A stretch of 23,815 nucleotides of DNA from Bacteroidales bacterium M5. Its GTDB lineage: Bacteria > Bacteroidota > Bacteroidia > Bacteroidales > Muribaculaceae. Positions 15,435 through 23,486 of the stretch are shown one piece after another. The position numbers and the translations under genes are program-made. The notes below the pieces were generated by a model. That model ran no database searches. It saw nothing but the letters and a program-made list of their open reading frames with translations, and was not told where the DNA came from. Position 1 is the stretch's first letter, and each line of letters begins with the position of its first letter. The stretch spans positions 462 to 24,276 of the forward strand of contig LUJP01000102.1 of NCBI GenBank assembly GCA_001689535.1, read 5' to 3'.

Positions 15435-16598
15435 ATGAGAGAGGAGTTTGATTTCAACACACCCGTTGACAGGAGAGGATCGGGATGTATGAAGTGGGAT
15501 GAGGCACCCGCTCCCGATGTGATACCTCTGTGGGTGGCGGATATGGATTTCCGCACGGCTCCATCGATAATCCGGGCCCTGTCCAAACGTGTGGAGCATG
15601 GTGTGTTCGGATATACGTTTGTGGATGACGAATACTATCAGAGGCTGACACTTTGGTTCTCATCGCGGCACGGATGGACTTTTGACCGCGGACAGGTTAT
15701 CTATACAAGCGGAGTGGTGTCGGCGCTGTCGGCTATTATCAAGGCTCTGACCCGTCCCGGGGACGGAGTGATTGTTCAGACTCCTGTCTACAATTGCTTC
15801 TTTTCTTCGATCAGAAATAACGGATGTAAAATAATTGAGAATCCTCTCATTTGCGAGGAGGCAGGAGAGGGAGAGTTTACCTTCCGGATTGATTACGATG
15901 ATCTTCGGGAGAAAGTGAAGCGTCAGGAATCCAGAGTGATGCTGTTGAGCAACCCTCATAACCCTGCAGGAAGGGTGTGGGCCCCTGACGAACTTAGGAA
16001 AATAGCGGAAATATGTCGTGACGGGAATGTAATCGTGGTGAGCGACGAGATTCATTGCGAGCTTTGCATGCCCGGATATGAATATACACCATTTGCCACC
16101 GTAGAGCCCTCGGCTATAGTGTGTACGTCCCCATCCAAGGCGTTTAACACGGCAGGCCTTCAGATTGCCAATATAATATGTCCTGATGAAAATATACGTG
16201 TGAAAGTGGACCGTGCTATCAATGACAATGAAGTCTGTGATGTGAATCCATTTGGAGTAACGGCTCTAAAGGCCTCATATTCATCGGAGGGGGAAGCGTG
16301 GCTTTCACAACTTGTTGAATATCTTCATGGCAATTATGCAATGATGAAGACTATGCTGCGAGATGCCTTACCTGGTTTCAATGTAAGCAAGCTCGAAGGC
16401 ACATATCTTCCTATGATTGACGTGCGCGCTTATGGAATGCCGGTAGAGAATCTCGAGCGTGAGCTTCTTGAGCAAGCGAAAGTCTGGGTCAACTCATCGG
16501 CAATGTATGGATGCGAGGGCTTCCTGCGAATAAACATCGCCACTCAGCGTCAGACCCTCAGGGAAGGCATCAACCGAATAATAGATTTCTTTACATGA
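15435..16598 (+). CDS. MalY/PatB-type PLP-dependent C-S lyase or aminotransferase
   Basis: Fold-type I PLP enzyme of 387 residues in the MalY/PatB (cystathionine beta-lyase) branch. The N-terminus MREEFDFNTPVDRRGSGCMKWD matches this branch. The active site shows SNPHNPAGRVW (Asn173), VVSDEIHCEL (Asp204), the PLP Schiff-base lysine Lys235 in TSPSKAFNTAG, and the carboxylate-binding Arg365 in GFLRINIA. Members cleave cystathionine or other cysteine S-conjugates to pyruvate, ammonia and a thiol; which substrate applies here is not decided by sequence. I chose the ATG at 15435; a GTG at 15429 would overlap the upstream stop codon. It lies between DUF3737 and MATE genes with gaps of 2 and 4 bases. 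Confidence 0.9.
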   Translation: MREEFDFNTPVDRRGSGCMKWDEAPAPDVIPLWVADMDFRTAPSIIRALSKRVEHGVFGYTFVDDEYYQRLTLWFSSRHGWTFDRGQVIYTSGVVSALSAIIKALTRPGDGVIVQTPVYNCFFSSIRNNGCKIIENPLICEEAGEGEFTFRIDYDDLREKVKRQESRVMLLSNPHNPAGRVWAPDELRKIAEICRDGNVIVVSDEIHCELCMPGYEYTPFATVEPSAIVCTSPSKAFNTAGLQIANIICPDENIRVKVDRAINDNEVCDVNPFGVTALKASYSSEGEAWLSQLVEYLHGNYAMMKTMLRDALPGFNVSKLEGTYLPMIDVRAYGMPVENLERELLEQAKVWVNSSAMYGCEGFLRINIATQRQTLREGINRIIDFFT

Positions 16599-16602
16599 AA
16601 GG

Positions 16603-18072
16603 GTGAATCTCACAGAGCAAATACAATCAGGTAAGCCACTTTCGTTCGGTCAGAAACTAAAACTGACCGCCGAACTTTCATGGCCATCTATAATGGCACA
16701 GCTGTCAAGCATACTCATGCAGTATATTGATGCTGCTATGGTGGGACATCTCGGAGCTGACGACAGTGCCGCTGTTGGACTTGTATCCACAAGCCTATGG
16801 CTGTTCTGGGGACTCTGTTCGGCCGCGACCGTGGGATTTTCGGTGCAGGTGGCACACCGCGTGGGAGCAGCCGACTATAAACAGGCACGAGCCATATTCC
16901 GTCAGGGAATAACGGCGTCTCTGATATTCGGATCCTTGATGGCTATAATAGGTATTTCCATTTCCGGGATGCTACCTCATTGGCTTGGCGGTAACGAGAC
17001 GGTATGCAGTAAAGCGTCGGTATATTTTCTTGTTTTCGTGGCGGCCCTTCCGATACTGAGCATGAATTATCTGGGTTCGGCGATGCTTCGCGCCACCGGA
17101 AACATGCGTACGGCCGGAGCTCTGAATATAATGATGTGTGTGCTTGATGTGATATTCAACTTTTTCCTGATATTCTCGGGGGTGAATCTTGAGATAGGTG
17201 GAGTCGCTTTCAAAACGCCAGGAATGGGTCTGGGAGTGCTTGGCGCGGCTTTAGGAACGGTATGTGCTGAGATTGTTACGGCGGGAGCTGTGATGTGGCT
17301 TGCCTGCCGACGGCAGCCTGAACTGGCCATATTCGGCCGAAAGTCGGATTCACGGGATGTGCCTCTGCGTCACTTTATACCCACGGGAAAGATACTTAGA
17401 AACGCCTTGAAGGTATCGGCTCCCATGACGTTGGAGCATGGAGTGATATGTGGCGCGCAGATAATGGTGACAGTGATAGTAGCACCCCTGGGTGTATTTG
17501 CCATAGCAGCCAATTCATTTGCAGTAACAGCCGAAGCTTTGTGTTACATGCCGGGATACGGAATAGCTGATGCCGCTACAACCCTTGTCGGGCAGAGTTT
17601 CGGTGCCAGACGCAAGGATCTCGCCCGTCAGTTCGGCTATATAACCGTGGGTCTGGGAATGTGTGTTATGACATTTATGGGGGCGGTAATGTGGCTTTTC
17701 GCGCCGGAGGTGATGAGAATGTTTACACCTGTGGAGGGGATAGTGTGCCTGGGTGTTGATGCCTTGCGTATCGAGGCCTGGGCCGAGCCGATGTTTGCCG
17801 CATCTATCGTTGCATACGGTGTGATGGTAGGGGTGGGAGACACTCTCGTTCCGGCCACAATGAATTTCCTGAGCATATGGCTCATTCGCCTGCCTATTGC
17901 GGCTGTGCTCGCGCCGGTGATGGGGCTGCAGGGTGTGTGGATAGCAATGTGTGCCGAGCTGTGTATCAGAGGTTTTATATTTTTATGGAGACTGATATCA
18001 GGCGCATGGATAAAACATGGGCTCGACACTGCGTCGGAGTTGGCTCCTCCGCAGGTCGAACCCAACATTTAA
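16603..18072 (+). CDS. MATE family multidrug/metabolite exporter
   Basis: A 489-residue inner-membrane transporter with about twelve hydrophobic segments in two homologous MatE halves. The first half begins ELSWPSIMAQLSSILMQYIDAAMVGHLG. Typical MATE signals are QVAHRVGA after helix 2, GSAMLRATGNMRTA in helix 5, and the second-half ADAATTLVGQSFGARR. MATE proteins expel drugs or metabolites using Na+ or H+ gradients. The start is a GTG 4 bases after the MalY-type stop, preceded by AAAGG; no ATG occurs until about codon 31, which would cut into helix 1. The tight packing with DUF3737 and the C-S lyase suggests it exports a product or substrate of that pathway, an inference only. Confidence 0.93.
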   Translation: MNLTEQIQSGKPLSFGQKLKLTAELSWPSIMAQLSSILMQYIDAAMVGHLGADDSAAVGLVSTSLWLFWGLCSAATVGFSVQVAHRVGAADYKQARAIFRQGITASLIFGSLMAIIGISISGMLPHWLGGNETVCSKASVYFLVFVAALPILSMNYLGSAMLRATGNMRTAGALNIMMCVLDVIFNFFLIFSGVNLEIGGVAFKTPGMGLGVLGAALGTVCAEIVTAGAVMWLACRRQPELAIFGRKSDSRDVPLRHFIPTGKILRNALKVSAPMTLEHGVICGAQIMVTVIVAPLGVFAIAANSFAVTAEALCYMPGYGIADAATTLVGQSFGARRKDLARQFGYITVGLGMCVMTFMGAVMWLFAPEVMRMFTPVEGIVCLGVDALRIEAWAEPMFAASIVAYGVMVGVGDTLVPATMNFLSIWLIRLPIAAVLAPVMGLQGVWIAMCAELCIRGFIFLWRLISGAWIKHGLDTASELAPPQVEPNI

Positions 18073-18090
18073 GGTTGAACCGTCTTCTGT

Positions 18091-18954
18091 TTACCGAAGC
18101 ATAAGCCGTTTAAGAACCACTACGGTATTGCCGGAGGCGTCTGTGAAGAAGATTATGTCTTTGTTGCTTGTGGTGGCAACTTTTTTCACGGATTCGAGGG
18201 CTTTGATGAATTCCTGTTCGGTTTCCATGTAGGGGCACATCATACGGGTTGTGGCCAGATTGGTGAACTCTATTGAATTCTGAACATCGGGATTTATTTT
18301 GATGTCGCCGTTCAGGATATTACAGCCCGCATTTCCATGAATCTTAAGTTCGGGAATGTCGATTACTATCTTCATTTCGGCTTCCTGCGGAGCGGGTGTA
18401 TTGCCTATTTTCTGAATTGTCCATGCTCCGTTTACGAAGTCAAGGTCTGATTTGCGGAGAATCAGAACGGTAGCGCCGGCGCCGTCCTTCAGATACATAA
18501 GATAATCCGAACCGATTTTCTCGATGGAGTAGGATTCCACCGTGTTAAGAGCCATGTTGAATCCCATCTCATATGGAGCGTCATGGCACATCATCATGGT
18601 GGATATGAATTCACCCGTGGCTTTCATCTTTCCACCCGGGGTAATAGCGTATTCTCCGTTTAAGGTGTTGCAGCCATTATTGGCATAGCATTTTACCAAA
18701 AACGGATTGTTGGAATCTTCATCGAATACTATATATGGGCGGTTCTCGCCGGTAACATGCTGGTCACCGATCTGTGAAGCTGTCCATTCGCCATACAATA
18801 TCTTTTGAATGGTGCCCTCGGTCTGTTCTACTGTCTGCGTTTTTACAACGCCGACAACCGGAGTGGTATTGACAACCTTTTGCGTTTTACATGCGCTCAT
18901 GGCTAATAGAATGGATGCAGATGTCAATAGACAAACGGAAAATTTCATGTTCAT
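18091..18954 (-). CDS. Lipoprotein with two META (HslJ-like) domains
   Basis: A 287-residue protein with a lipoprotein signal: hydrophobic stretch to about residue 21, a relaxed lipobox MSAC and Cys22. Two META domains follow, at about 51-167 and 174-285. The first has NGCNTLNGEY and a FISTMMMCHD segment, the second AGCNILNGDI and LATTRMMCPYMETEQEFIKAL. Each holds a Cys pair in equivalent positions, which supports an internal duplication. META/HslJ proteins are linked to heat-shock or drug tolerance in some bacteria, but their mechanism is not known. The gene is convergent with the MATE gene (18 bases between stops) and divergent from the chromate transporter pair. Confidence 0.88.
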   Translation of the reverse strand: MNMKFSVCLLTSASILLAMSACKTQKVVNTTPVVGVVKTQTVEQTEGTIQKILYGEWTASQIGDQHVTGENRPYIVFDEDSNNPFLVKCYANNGCNTLNGEYAITPGGKMKATGEFISTMMMCHDAPYEMGFNMALNTVESYSIEKIGSDYLMYLKDGAGATVLILRKSDLDFVNGAWTIQKIGNTPAPQEAEMKIVIDIPELKIHGNAGCNILNGDIKINPDVQNSIEFTNLATTRMMCPYMETEQEFIKALESVKKVATTSNKDIIFFTDASGNTVVVLKRLMLR

Positions 18955-19043
18955 TGTATAAACGTAAGTTATATATTTATAATGTTTGAATGGCGTAATT
19001 GTTCATTAATACCGTAATAAAGATATTGTAGGAAAAAGGAGAG

Positions 19044-19051
19044 CAAAGATA
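19044..19051 (-). promoter_or_regulatory. Putative -7 element (TATCTTTG) of the META lipoprotein gene
   Basis: On the minus strand TATCTTTG matches TAnnTTTG and lies 90 bases before the lipoprotein ATG. There is no TTG at the -33 spacing, so support is modest. It is back to back with the chromate-transporter -7 box at 19085. Confidence 0.3.
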
Positions 19052-19084
19052 AGTAATTATCGGGTGGCATAAGAGGAAATTAAG

Positions 19085-19092
19085 TAAATTTG
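19085..19092 (+). promoter_or_regulatory. Putative -7 element (TAAATTTG) of the chromate transporter-folC operon
   Basis: TAAATTTGC, a full match to TAnnTTTG, sits 17 bases before the ATG at 19109, giving a leader of only about 10 bases. The -33 TTG is not evident. The same nine-base string occurs before dnaB, lepA and the DUF3737 gene. Confidence 0.5.
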
Positions 19093-19108
19093 CACAAAAA
19101 TATTACAG

Positions 19109-19696
19109 ATGCATACAAGTCTGATTCAACTTTTCATTACTTTTTTCAAAATAGGCGCATTCACATTCGGTGGCGGATGGGCCATGATATCCATCATAGA
19201 GAAGGAAATAGTAGACAAACACAAATGGATAGAGCGAGAGGATTTTCTGGACTTACTTGCAGTGGCCCAGTCGCTTCCGGGCATTCTTGCCGTAAACATA
19301 GCGGTATCCGTCGGAGATAAGGTGAGAGGCGTAAAAGGTAGTATGGCGGCCGCTGCCGGAACTATTCTTCCTTCGTTTCTGATGATACTTGCCATAGCGA
19401 TATTTCTTACTCCCGAGACAATTAAAAACAACGAGACCTTGACGGCGATTTTCCGTGGTATCAGACCGGCGGTTGTAGCCCTGATAGTGGCTCCTGTCAT
19501 TTCATCGGCGCGATCGGCTCGTCTGAACCGGATAACAATATGGATACCCATAGTCGTGGCGCTGCTTATATGGAGCAAGCTCCCGGTAGTATCCAATCCT
19601 ATATTATATATAGTGCTAGGCGCGGCAGGAGGAATCGCCGTGTTCAATTATCATTTAAGAAAAGATACTCGAAGAAAGGAGGGTGCTGAGAAATGA
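19109..19696 (+). CDS. Chromate transporter (CHR family), first half of a short-chain pair
   Basis: A 195-residue membrane protein of the CHR superfamily, corresponding to one domain of the two-domain ChrA. It starts with FFKIGAFTFGGGWAMISIIE, the amphipathic helix and GGG turn typical of the family, followed by the AVAQSLPGILAVNIAV segment. About six hydrophobic segments follow. Short-chain CHR proteins work as heterologous pairs, here with the next gene, whose ATG overlaps this stop (ATGA). The substrate of many CHR pairs is unproven; chromate resistance should not be assumed. Confidence 0.92.
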   Translation: MHTSLIQLFITFFKIGAFTFGGGWAMISIIEKEIVDKHKWIEREDFLDLLAVAQSLPGILAVNIAVSVGDKVRGVKGSMAAAAGTILPSFLMILAIAIFLTPETIKNNETLTAIFRGIRPAVVALIVAPVISSARSARLNRITIWIPIVVALLIWSKLPVVSNPILYIVLGAAGGIAVFNYHLRKDTRRKEGAEK

Positions 19697-20262
19697 TTTA
19701 TCTGAAACTTGCATGGGCATACTTTAAAATAGGACTGTTCGGTTTCGGAGGCGGCTATGCCATGCTTTCGCTTATAGAAAGAATAATAGTAGGGAATGGC
19801 TGGCTGTCCGAGCAGATGTTTACCGACATAGTCGCTATCTCGCAGATGACCCCCGGTCCTATCGGTATCAATTCTGCGACTTATATAGGCTACGTAGTGC
19901 CGGGACTGGACAATTCTGCCTTTTCCAACCCATTTTTTGGAATAGTAGGCTCGATAATGTGCACACTTGTGGTAGTTGTGCCATCATATATTCTAACTCT
20001 ATATGCAAGTCATTTCATCAGAAGACATAAGGAGAGTGCGATAATAAAAGGTGCATTCTCGGGACTCAGACCGGTGATAGTTGGAATGATAGCTTCGGCG
20101 GCATTGCTTCTGATGAATGGCGCTAATTTCGGTACAGAGGAACCGGATGTGGTTATAAGCATATTGATCTGTGTGGCTGCGTTCGTTGCGGTGTACTTTG
20201 TCAAAATACATCCTATTCTGATAATTATTGCTGCAGGGGTCGTAGGTTTTCTTGTTTTCTAA
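19693..20262 (+). CDS. Chromate transporter (CHR family), second half of a short-chain pair
   Basis: A 189-residue partner of the upstream CHR protein. It repeats the family start, YFKIGLFGFGGGYAMLSLIE, and carries the canonical AISQMTPGPIGINSATYIGY motif, where the first partner has LPGILAVN instead of TPGPIGIN. About five to six membrane segments are visible, ending in a very hydrophobic C-terminus. It overlaps the first gene by 4 bases and is followed 10 bases later by folC, so all three are probably one transcript. Confidence 0.92.
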   Translation: MIYLKLAWAYFKIGLFGFGGGYAMLSLIERIIVGNGWLSEQMFTDIVAISQMTPGPIGINSATYIGYVVPGLDNSAFSNPFFGIVGSIMCTLVVVVPSYILTLYASHFIRRHKESAIIKGAFSGLRPVIVGMIASAALLLMNGANFGTEEPDVVISILICVAAFVAVYFVKIHPILIIIAAGVVGFLVF

Positions 20263-20272
20263 ACATGAGATT

Positions 20273-21586
20273 ATGGACTTCGGAAATTTAAAATATAAGG
20301 AAACCCTGGAGTTTCTTTACAGTCAGCTACCGGCTTTTGAGCGTGACGGAAGCTCGGCATATAAACCCGGATTGGAGCGCGTGAGCGCGCTTGAAGCAGC
20401 TTTCGGCAATCCACATGATGGGTTTACTTCAATTCATATTGCAGGCACAAACGGAAAAGGCTCGACGGCCCATACCTTGGCCGCTGTGCTTCAATCAGCC
20501 GGATACACAACGGGTCTCTTTACATCGCCCCATCTTATTGACTTCCGTGAACGTATAAGAGTAAACGGGGCGATGATTACCGAGGATGAGGTCGTGGAAT
20601 TTGTGGAACGTTATAAGTCAATGAATTTAAGCCTGCATCCTTCATTCTTTGAGCTCACCACTACCATGGCCTTTGATTTCTTCCGTAAAAAAAACGTGGA
20701 TATCGCCGTGGTGGAAACCGGACTGGGGGGGAGGCTGGACAGTACAAATATCATTACTCCGGTATTGAGCGTAATAACCAATATCTCGCTTGACCATACT
20801 TCTTTTCTTGGAAACACCCGTGCCGAGATAGCCGCAGAAAAAGCCGGCATAATAAAGAATGGTGTTCCCGTTGTGATTGGAGAAAAGGACGGGGAGACAT
20901 TGCCGGCGTTTACCGAGAAAGCATCAAAGACGAATTCCAGAGTTATTTTCGCGGAGGACATTCTTACTTTATCCTGCGATTATGAAGATGATGGTGCTCC
21001 GGTGTATCATACCGATATATTCGGAGATATGAAAGGTGAATTGCGTGGAGATTACCAACGTAAAAATGCCACCACCGTGCTTTGTGCCATCGAAGAGCTG
21101 AAAGGAATGGGATATGATATATCGTCAGAGAACGTAAAAGCAGGCTTTGCAAATGTCTGTGAACTGACGGGATTGATGGGCAGATGGATGAAGATAAATG
21201 ATGAGCCATTGACGGTGTGTGATACGGGGCACAATGCCGGTGGATGGTGGTGGCTTGTACCGCAAATAGAAAGAATGCCCGGCCAAAAGAATCTGGTGAT
21301 AGGTTTTGTGGACGATAAGGATGTAAAAGGTATTCTTGAAATGATAAGGACGGAGATAAAAAATTGCCGTCTGTTCCTTACTCAGCCGGATAATCACAGA
21401 GCATTGCCGTCGACCGAACTCAAGAGAATTGCGAAGGAGCAAGGAATGGATGGCGAAGCATTCCCAACGGTTACTGAGGCGTACGAAAAAGCCCTTGCTT
21501 CAGCGGGCAAGGGCGATTCGGTTTACGTGGGTGGAAGCAGTTATGTTGTTGCTGACTTCCTATCCAGTATTCGTAACAAATGTTGA
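20273..21586 (+). CDS. folC: Folylpolyglutamate synthase / dihydrofolate synthase (FolC)
   Basis: Mur-ligase-like enzyme that adds glutamate to dihydropteroate and to folates, using ATP. From the ATG at 20273 it has 437 residues. The P-loop AGTNGKGST spans 57-65 (Lys62). TSPHLIDFRERIRVNG and VVETGLGGRLDSTN follow, then ITNISLDHTSFLG with His175 and AEKAGIIK with Lys190, the expected carbamylated lysine. CDTGHNAGG (Asp317, His320) opens the C-terminal glutamate-binding domain. The frame also opens at a TTG at 20252, inside the upstream gene; the ATG fits the family start. Its 3' end carries, on the other strand, what looks like the terminator of ridA (21486-21514). Confidence 0.96.
   Translation: MDFGNLKYKETLEFLYSQLPAFERDGSSAYKPGLERVSALEAAFGNPHDGFTSIHIAGTNGKGSTAHTLAAVLQSAGYTTGLFTSPHLIDFRERIRVNGAMITEDEVVEFVERYKSMNLSLHPSFFELTTTMAFDFFRKKNVDIAVVETGLGGRLDSTNIITPVLSVITNISLDHTSFLGNTRAEIAAEKAGIIKNGVPVVIGEKDGETLPAFTEKASKTNSRVIFAEDILTLSCDYEDDGAPVYHTDIFGDMKGELRGDYQRKNATTVLCAIEELKGMGYDISSENVKAGFANVCELTGLMGRWMKINDEPLTVCDTGHNAGGWWWLVPQIERMPGQKNLVIGFVDDKDVKGILEMIRTEIKNCRLFLTQPDNHRALPSTELKRIAKEQGMDGEAFPTVTEAYEKALASAGKGDSVYVGGSSYVVADFLSSIRNKC
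21486..21514 (-). terminator. Probable ridA terminator lying inside the folC coding sequence
   Basis: Read on the minus strand, GCCCTTGC (21514-21507) pairs with GCAAGGGC (21498-21491) across an 8-base loop, then TTTTTC follows. This lies 85 bases past the ridA stop and within the last 35 codons of the convergent folC gene. On the plus strand it encodes folC residues near KALASAGKGD. Confidence 0.6.
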
Positions 21587-21599
21587 TGTTCCAGTTCGC

Positions 21600-21974
21600 T
21601 TATTTTGATGCGATAGTCTCAATTTCCACGAGAACCCCTTTGGGGAGATCCTTTACGGCTACGGCAGAGCGGGCAGGGAAAGGAGCGGTGAAGTTCTCGG
21701 CATAAACCTCGTTCATGGGGACAAAATTGTTCATGTCGGAGAGGAATACGGTGGTTTTAACTACATTGTCGAAGGTCATTCCTGCTTCAGCCAGAATTGC
21801 CTTGATGTTGGCGATAGACTGGGCTGTCTGAGCCTTTATGCCTTCGGGAATAGTGCCATCGGCGGGATTAACGGGAATCTGGCCGGAAATAAAGAGAAGA
21901 TTTCCTGTGGAGATAGCCTGACTGTAGGGACCGATAGCTGCGGGAGCGTTTGAGGTTGAAATCTGAGTTTTCAT
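21600..21974 (-). CDS. ridA: RidA family reactive-intermediate deaminase
   Basis: Small enzyme of the YjgF/YER057c/UK114 family that hydrolyses reactive enamines and imines released by PLP enzymes such as threonine dehydratase. The 124-residue protein matches the family length. It shows APAAIGPYSQAI, LLFISGQIPVNPADGTIP, VKTTVFLSDMNNFVPMNEVY and the end PARSAVAVKDLPKGVLVEIE, which includes the conserved substrate-carboxylate-binding Arg. It starts 38 bases after the YihY-family stop and may share its transcript. It is convergent with folC, 13 bases apart. Confidence 0.97.
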   Translation of the reverse strand: MKTQISTSNAPAAIGPYSQAISTGNLLFISGQIPVNPADGTIPEGIKAQTAQSIANIKAILAEAGMTFDNVVKTTVFLSDMNNFVPMNEVYAENFTAPFPARSAVAVKDLPKGVLVEIETIASK

Positions 21975-22012
21975 TGTCGAGGTAATGTTATTGGTTAATT
22001 GGTTTATTGTTA

Positions 22013-23404
22013 TTAAGGATTGAATTCCGGTATTTTTATATCGAGGATTCCAGTATTATGGAGATCCTTTGACATGGATTCTGTTATCGAATCGCTTATT
22101 TCTATTGCTTCAGGAAAACGGGAAGCGAACTCTGGGATGAAATCATTACACCCTGTATGCTGCAATCGTTCAATGATTCCAGCAATGGTGAGTGTGGATG
22201 TATCGACAGCCGGCTGAACGGGTAATTCCGATTCCCTGGACTCATTTCTTTTGATATGGCATATAAGTCCGACGTTGCTGAGTCGTGCAATAGTCTCGAG
22301 AACCAGACGCTGTGGCAGCTTGTAGCCTGCGGCAATCTGCCGGGCATCGAGAGGGGGGAGGTTCTCATTGAATCTATGAGCTATTATCGCCATTATGGCT
22401 ATAGTGACTTTACGACGGTAGGACAATGATATATCTGAGATATCGATTCCGAAATTAAAGTATCCGATATTCTGCGAAGCATAACACAGCAGGCAACCCA
22501 CAAGAGTTATGAGCCAGGTGAGCTGAATCCAGAGCAGAAGCAGGGGGAGAAAAGAGAAGCTGCCGTAGATGGCATTATATTTGGCTACATATAACTGTCC
22601 GCTCAGGAAAAGCCATTGAATTACTCCGTAGGCTGTCCCGACCACTATTCCGGAAATAAGGGCATTGGGGAACTTGACTTTAGTATTGGGTATCAGGAGA
22701 TATGTGCCCGTAAAGAATAGCCAGCTGAGGACGAAGCTGATGGAATCCATGAGAAATGACTCGAAGGTGCCGTGTAGGAGGTCGGGGAAGATGGCCTTCA
22801 GAGTGGTAGACATGACAATTGTAATACCGCTTCCGCAGATCATCAGGATGGGAAGCACAATCATCACAGCAAGATAATCAGTGGCCTTCCGCCACATGGA
22901 ACGTCCCTGGGTGATATTCCAGATGCGATTGAATGAATCCTCAACGCTACTTAGAAGTGATATCAATGTCCAGAGTAGGAATACGAAGCCTACGCCCAGG
23001 AAAATGCCTTCGGACGCCTGGGCCAGACAGCTGTCAACAAAATTGAAAGCGGTGTTAAGAGCATAGGCCTGCGCTGGGAAAGAATGCAGAAGCTGTTCTT
23101 TGAGCACACTCTGAAATCCGAATCCACGACCTATTGCAAACAGAATGGCTAAAGCAGGAACTATGGCAAGAAGAGTACGGTATGTGAGAGCGCAAGCAGT
23201 AGACTGGATGTCGCGGTCAAGAAACGACCTGATGACGATGTTTAATGTCTTTACGACGGAGACTTTCCAGTCTTGTCGGGTATCGCGCCATACACCTGAG
23301 GAACAATATTCCCACCATACGAGAATCCTGGCCTGAATTTTCTGAAAAAAATTCAGTGGCTTCTGTTCTGTTCTGGTTTTGTCTTGTTCCCGATCCATCA
23401 TCAT
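22013..23404 (-). CDS. YihY/BrkB family inner-membrane protein with C-terminal helix-turn-helix-like domain
   Basis: A 463-residue protein. Residues up to about 75 are cytoplasmic. About six membrane segments follow, with YihY family marks: FLDRDIQSTACALTYRTLLAIVPALAI, LLSSVEDSFNRIWNI, TGTYLLIPNTKVKFPNALISG and YGSFSFLPLLLLWIQLTWLI. After about residue 310 comes a soluble tail with DARQIAAGYKLPQRLVLETIARLSNVGLI, which looks like a winged-helix fold. This tail is absent from short E. coli YihY but I believe common in Bacteroidota homologues. Older databases call the family RNase BN; that activity belongs to another protein. The function is unknown. The gene opens with three successive ATG codons and a promoter almost abuts them. 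Confidence 0.92.
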   Translation of the reverse strand: MMMDREQDKTRTEQKPLNFFQKIQARILVWWEYCSSGVWRDTRQDWKVSVVKTLNIVIRSFLDRDIQSTACALTYRTLLAIVPALAILFAIGRGFGFQSVLKEQLLHSFPAQAYALNTAFNFVDSCLAQASEGIFLGVGFVFLLWTLISLLSSVEDSFNRIWNITQGRSMWRKATDYLAVMIVLPILMICGSGITIVMSTTLKAIFPDLLHGTFESFLMDSISFVLSWLFFTGTYLLIPNTKVKFPNALISGIVVGTAYGVIQWLFLSGQLYVAKYNAIYGSFSFLPLLLLWIQLTWLITLVGCLLCYASQNIGYFNFGIDISDISLSYRRKVTIAIMAIIAHRFNENLPPLDARQIAAGYKLPQRLVLETIARLSNVGLICHIKRNESRESELPVQPAVDTSTLTIAGIIERLQHTGCNDFIPEFASRFPEAIEISDSITESMSKDLHNTGILDIKIPEFNP

Positions 23405-23415
23405 CTAATCTAATG

Positions 23416-23447
23416 CAAAATTAGCGATAACATAATAAGTTGTCAAA
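23416..23447 (-). promoter_or_regulatory. Promoter of the yihY-like gene and ridA
   Basis: On the minus strand TTTG (23447-23444) is followed after 20 bases by TAATTTTG (23423-23416), the best two-part match to the Bacteroidota promoter consensus in the window. The -7 box ends 11 bases before the first ATG (23404), so the leader would be only a few bases. Confidence 0.65.
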
Positions 23448-23486
23448 TTTGAAACTCTAAATCGGAGATAAAAGTTTCAGCATGAC

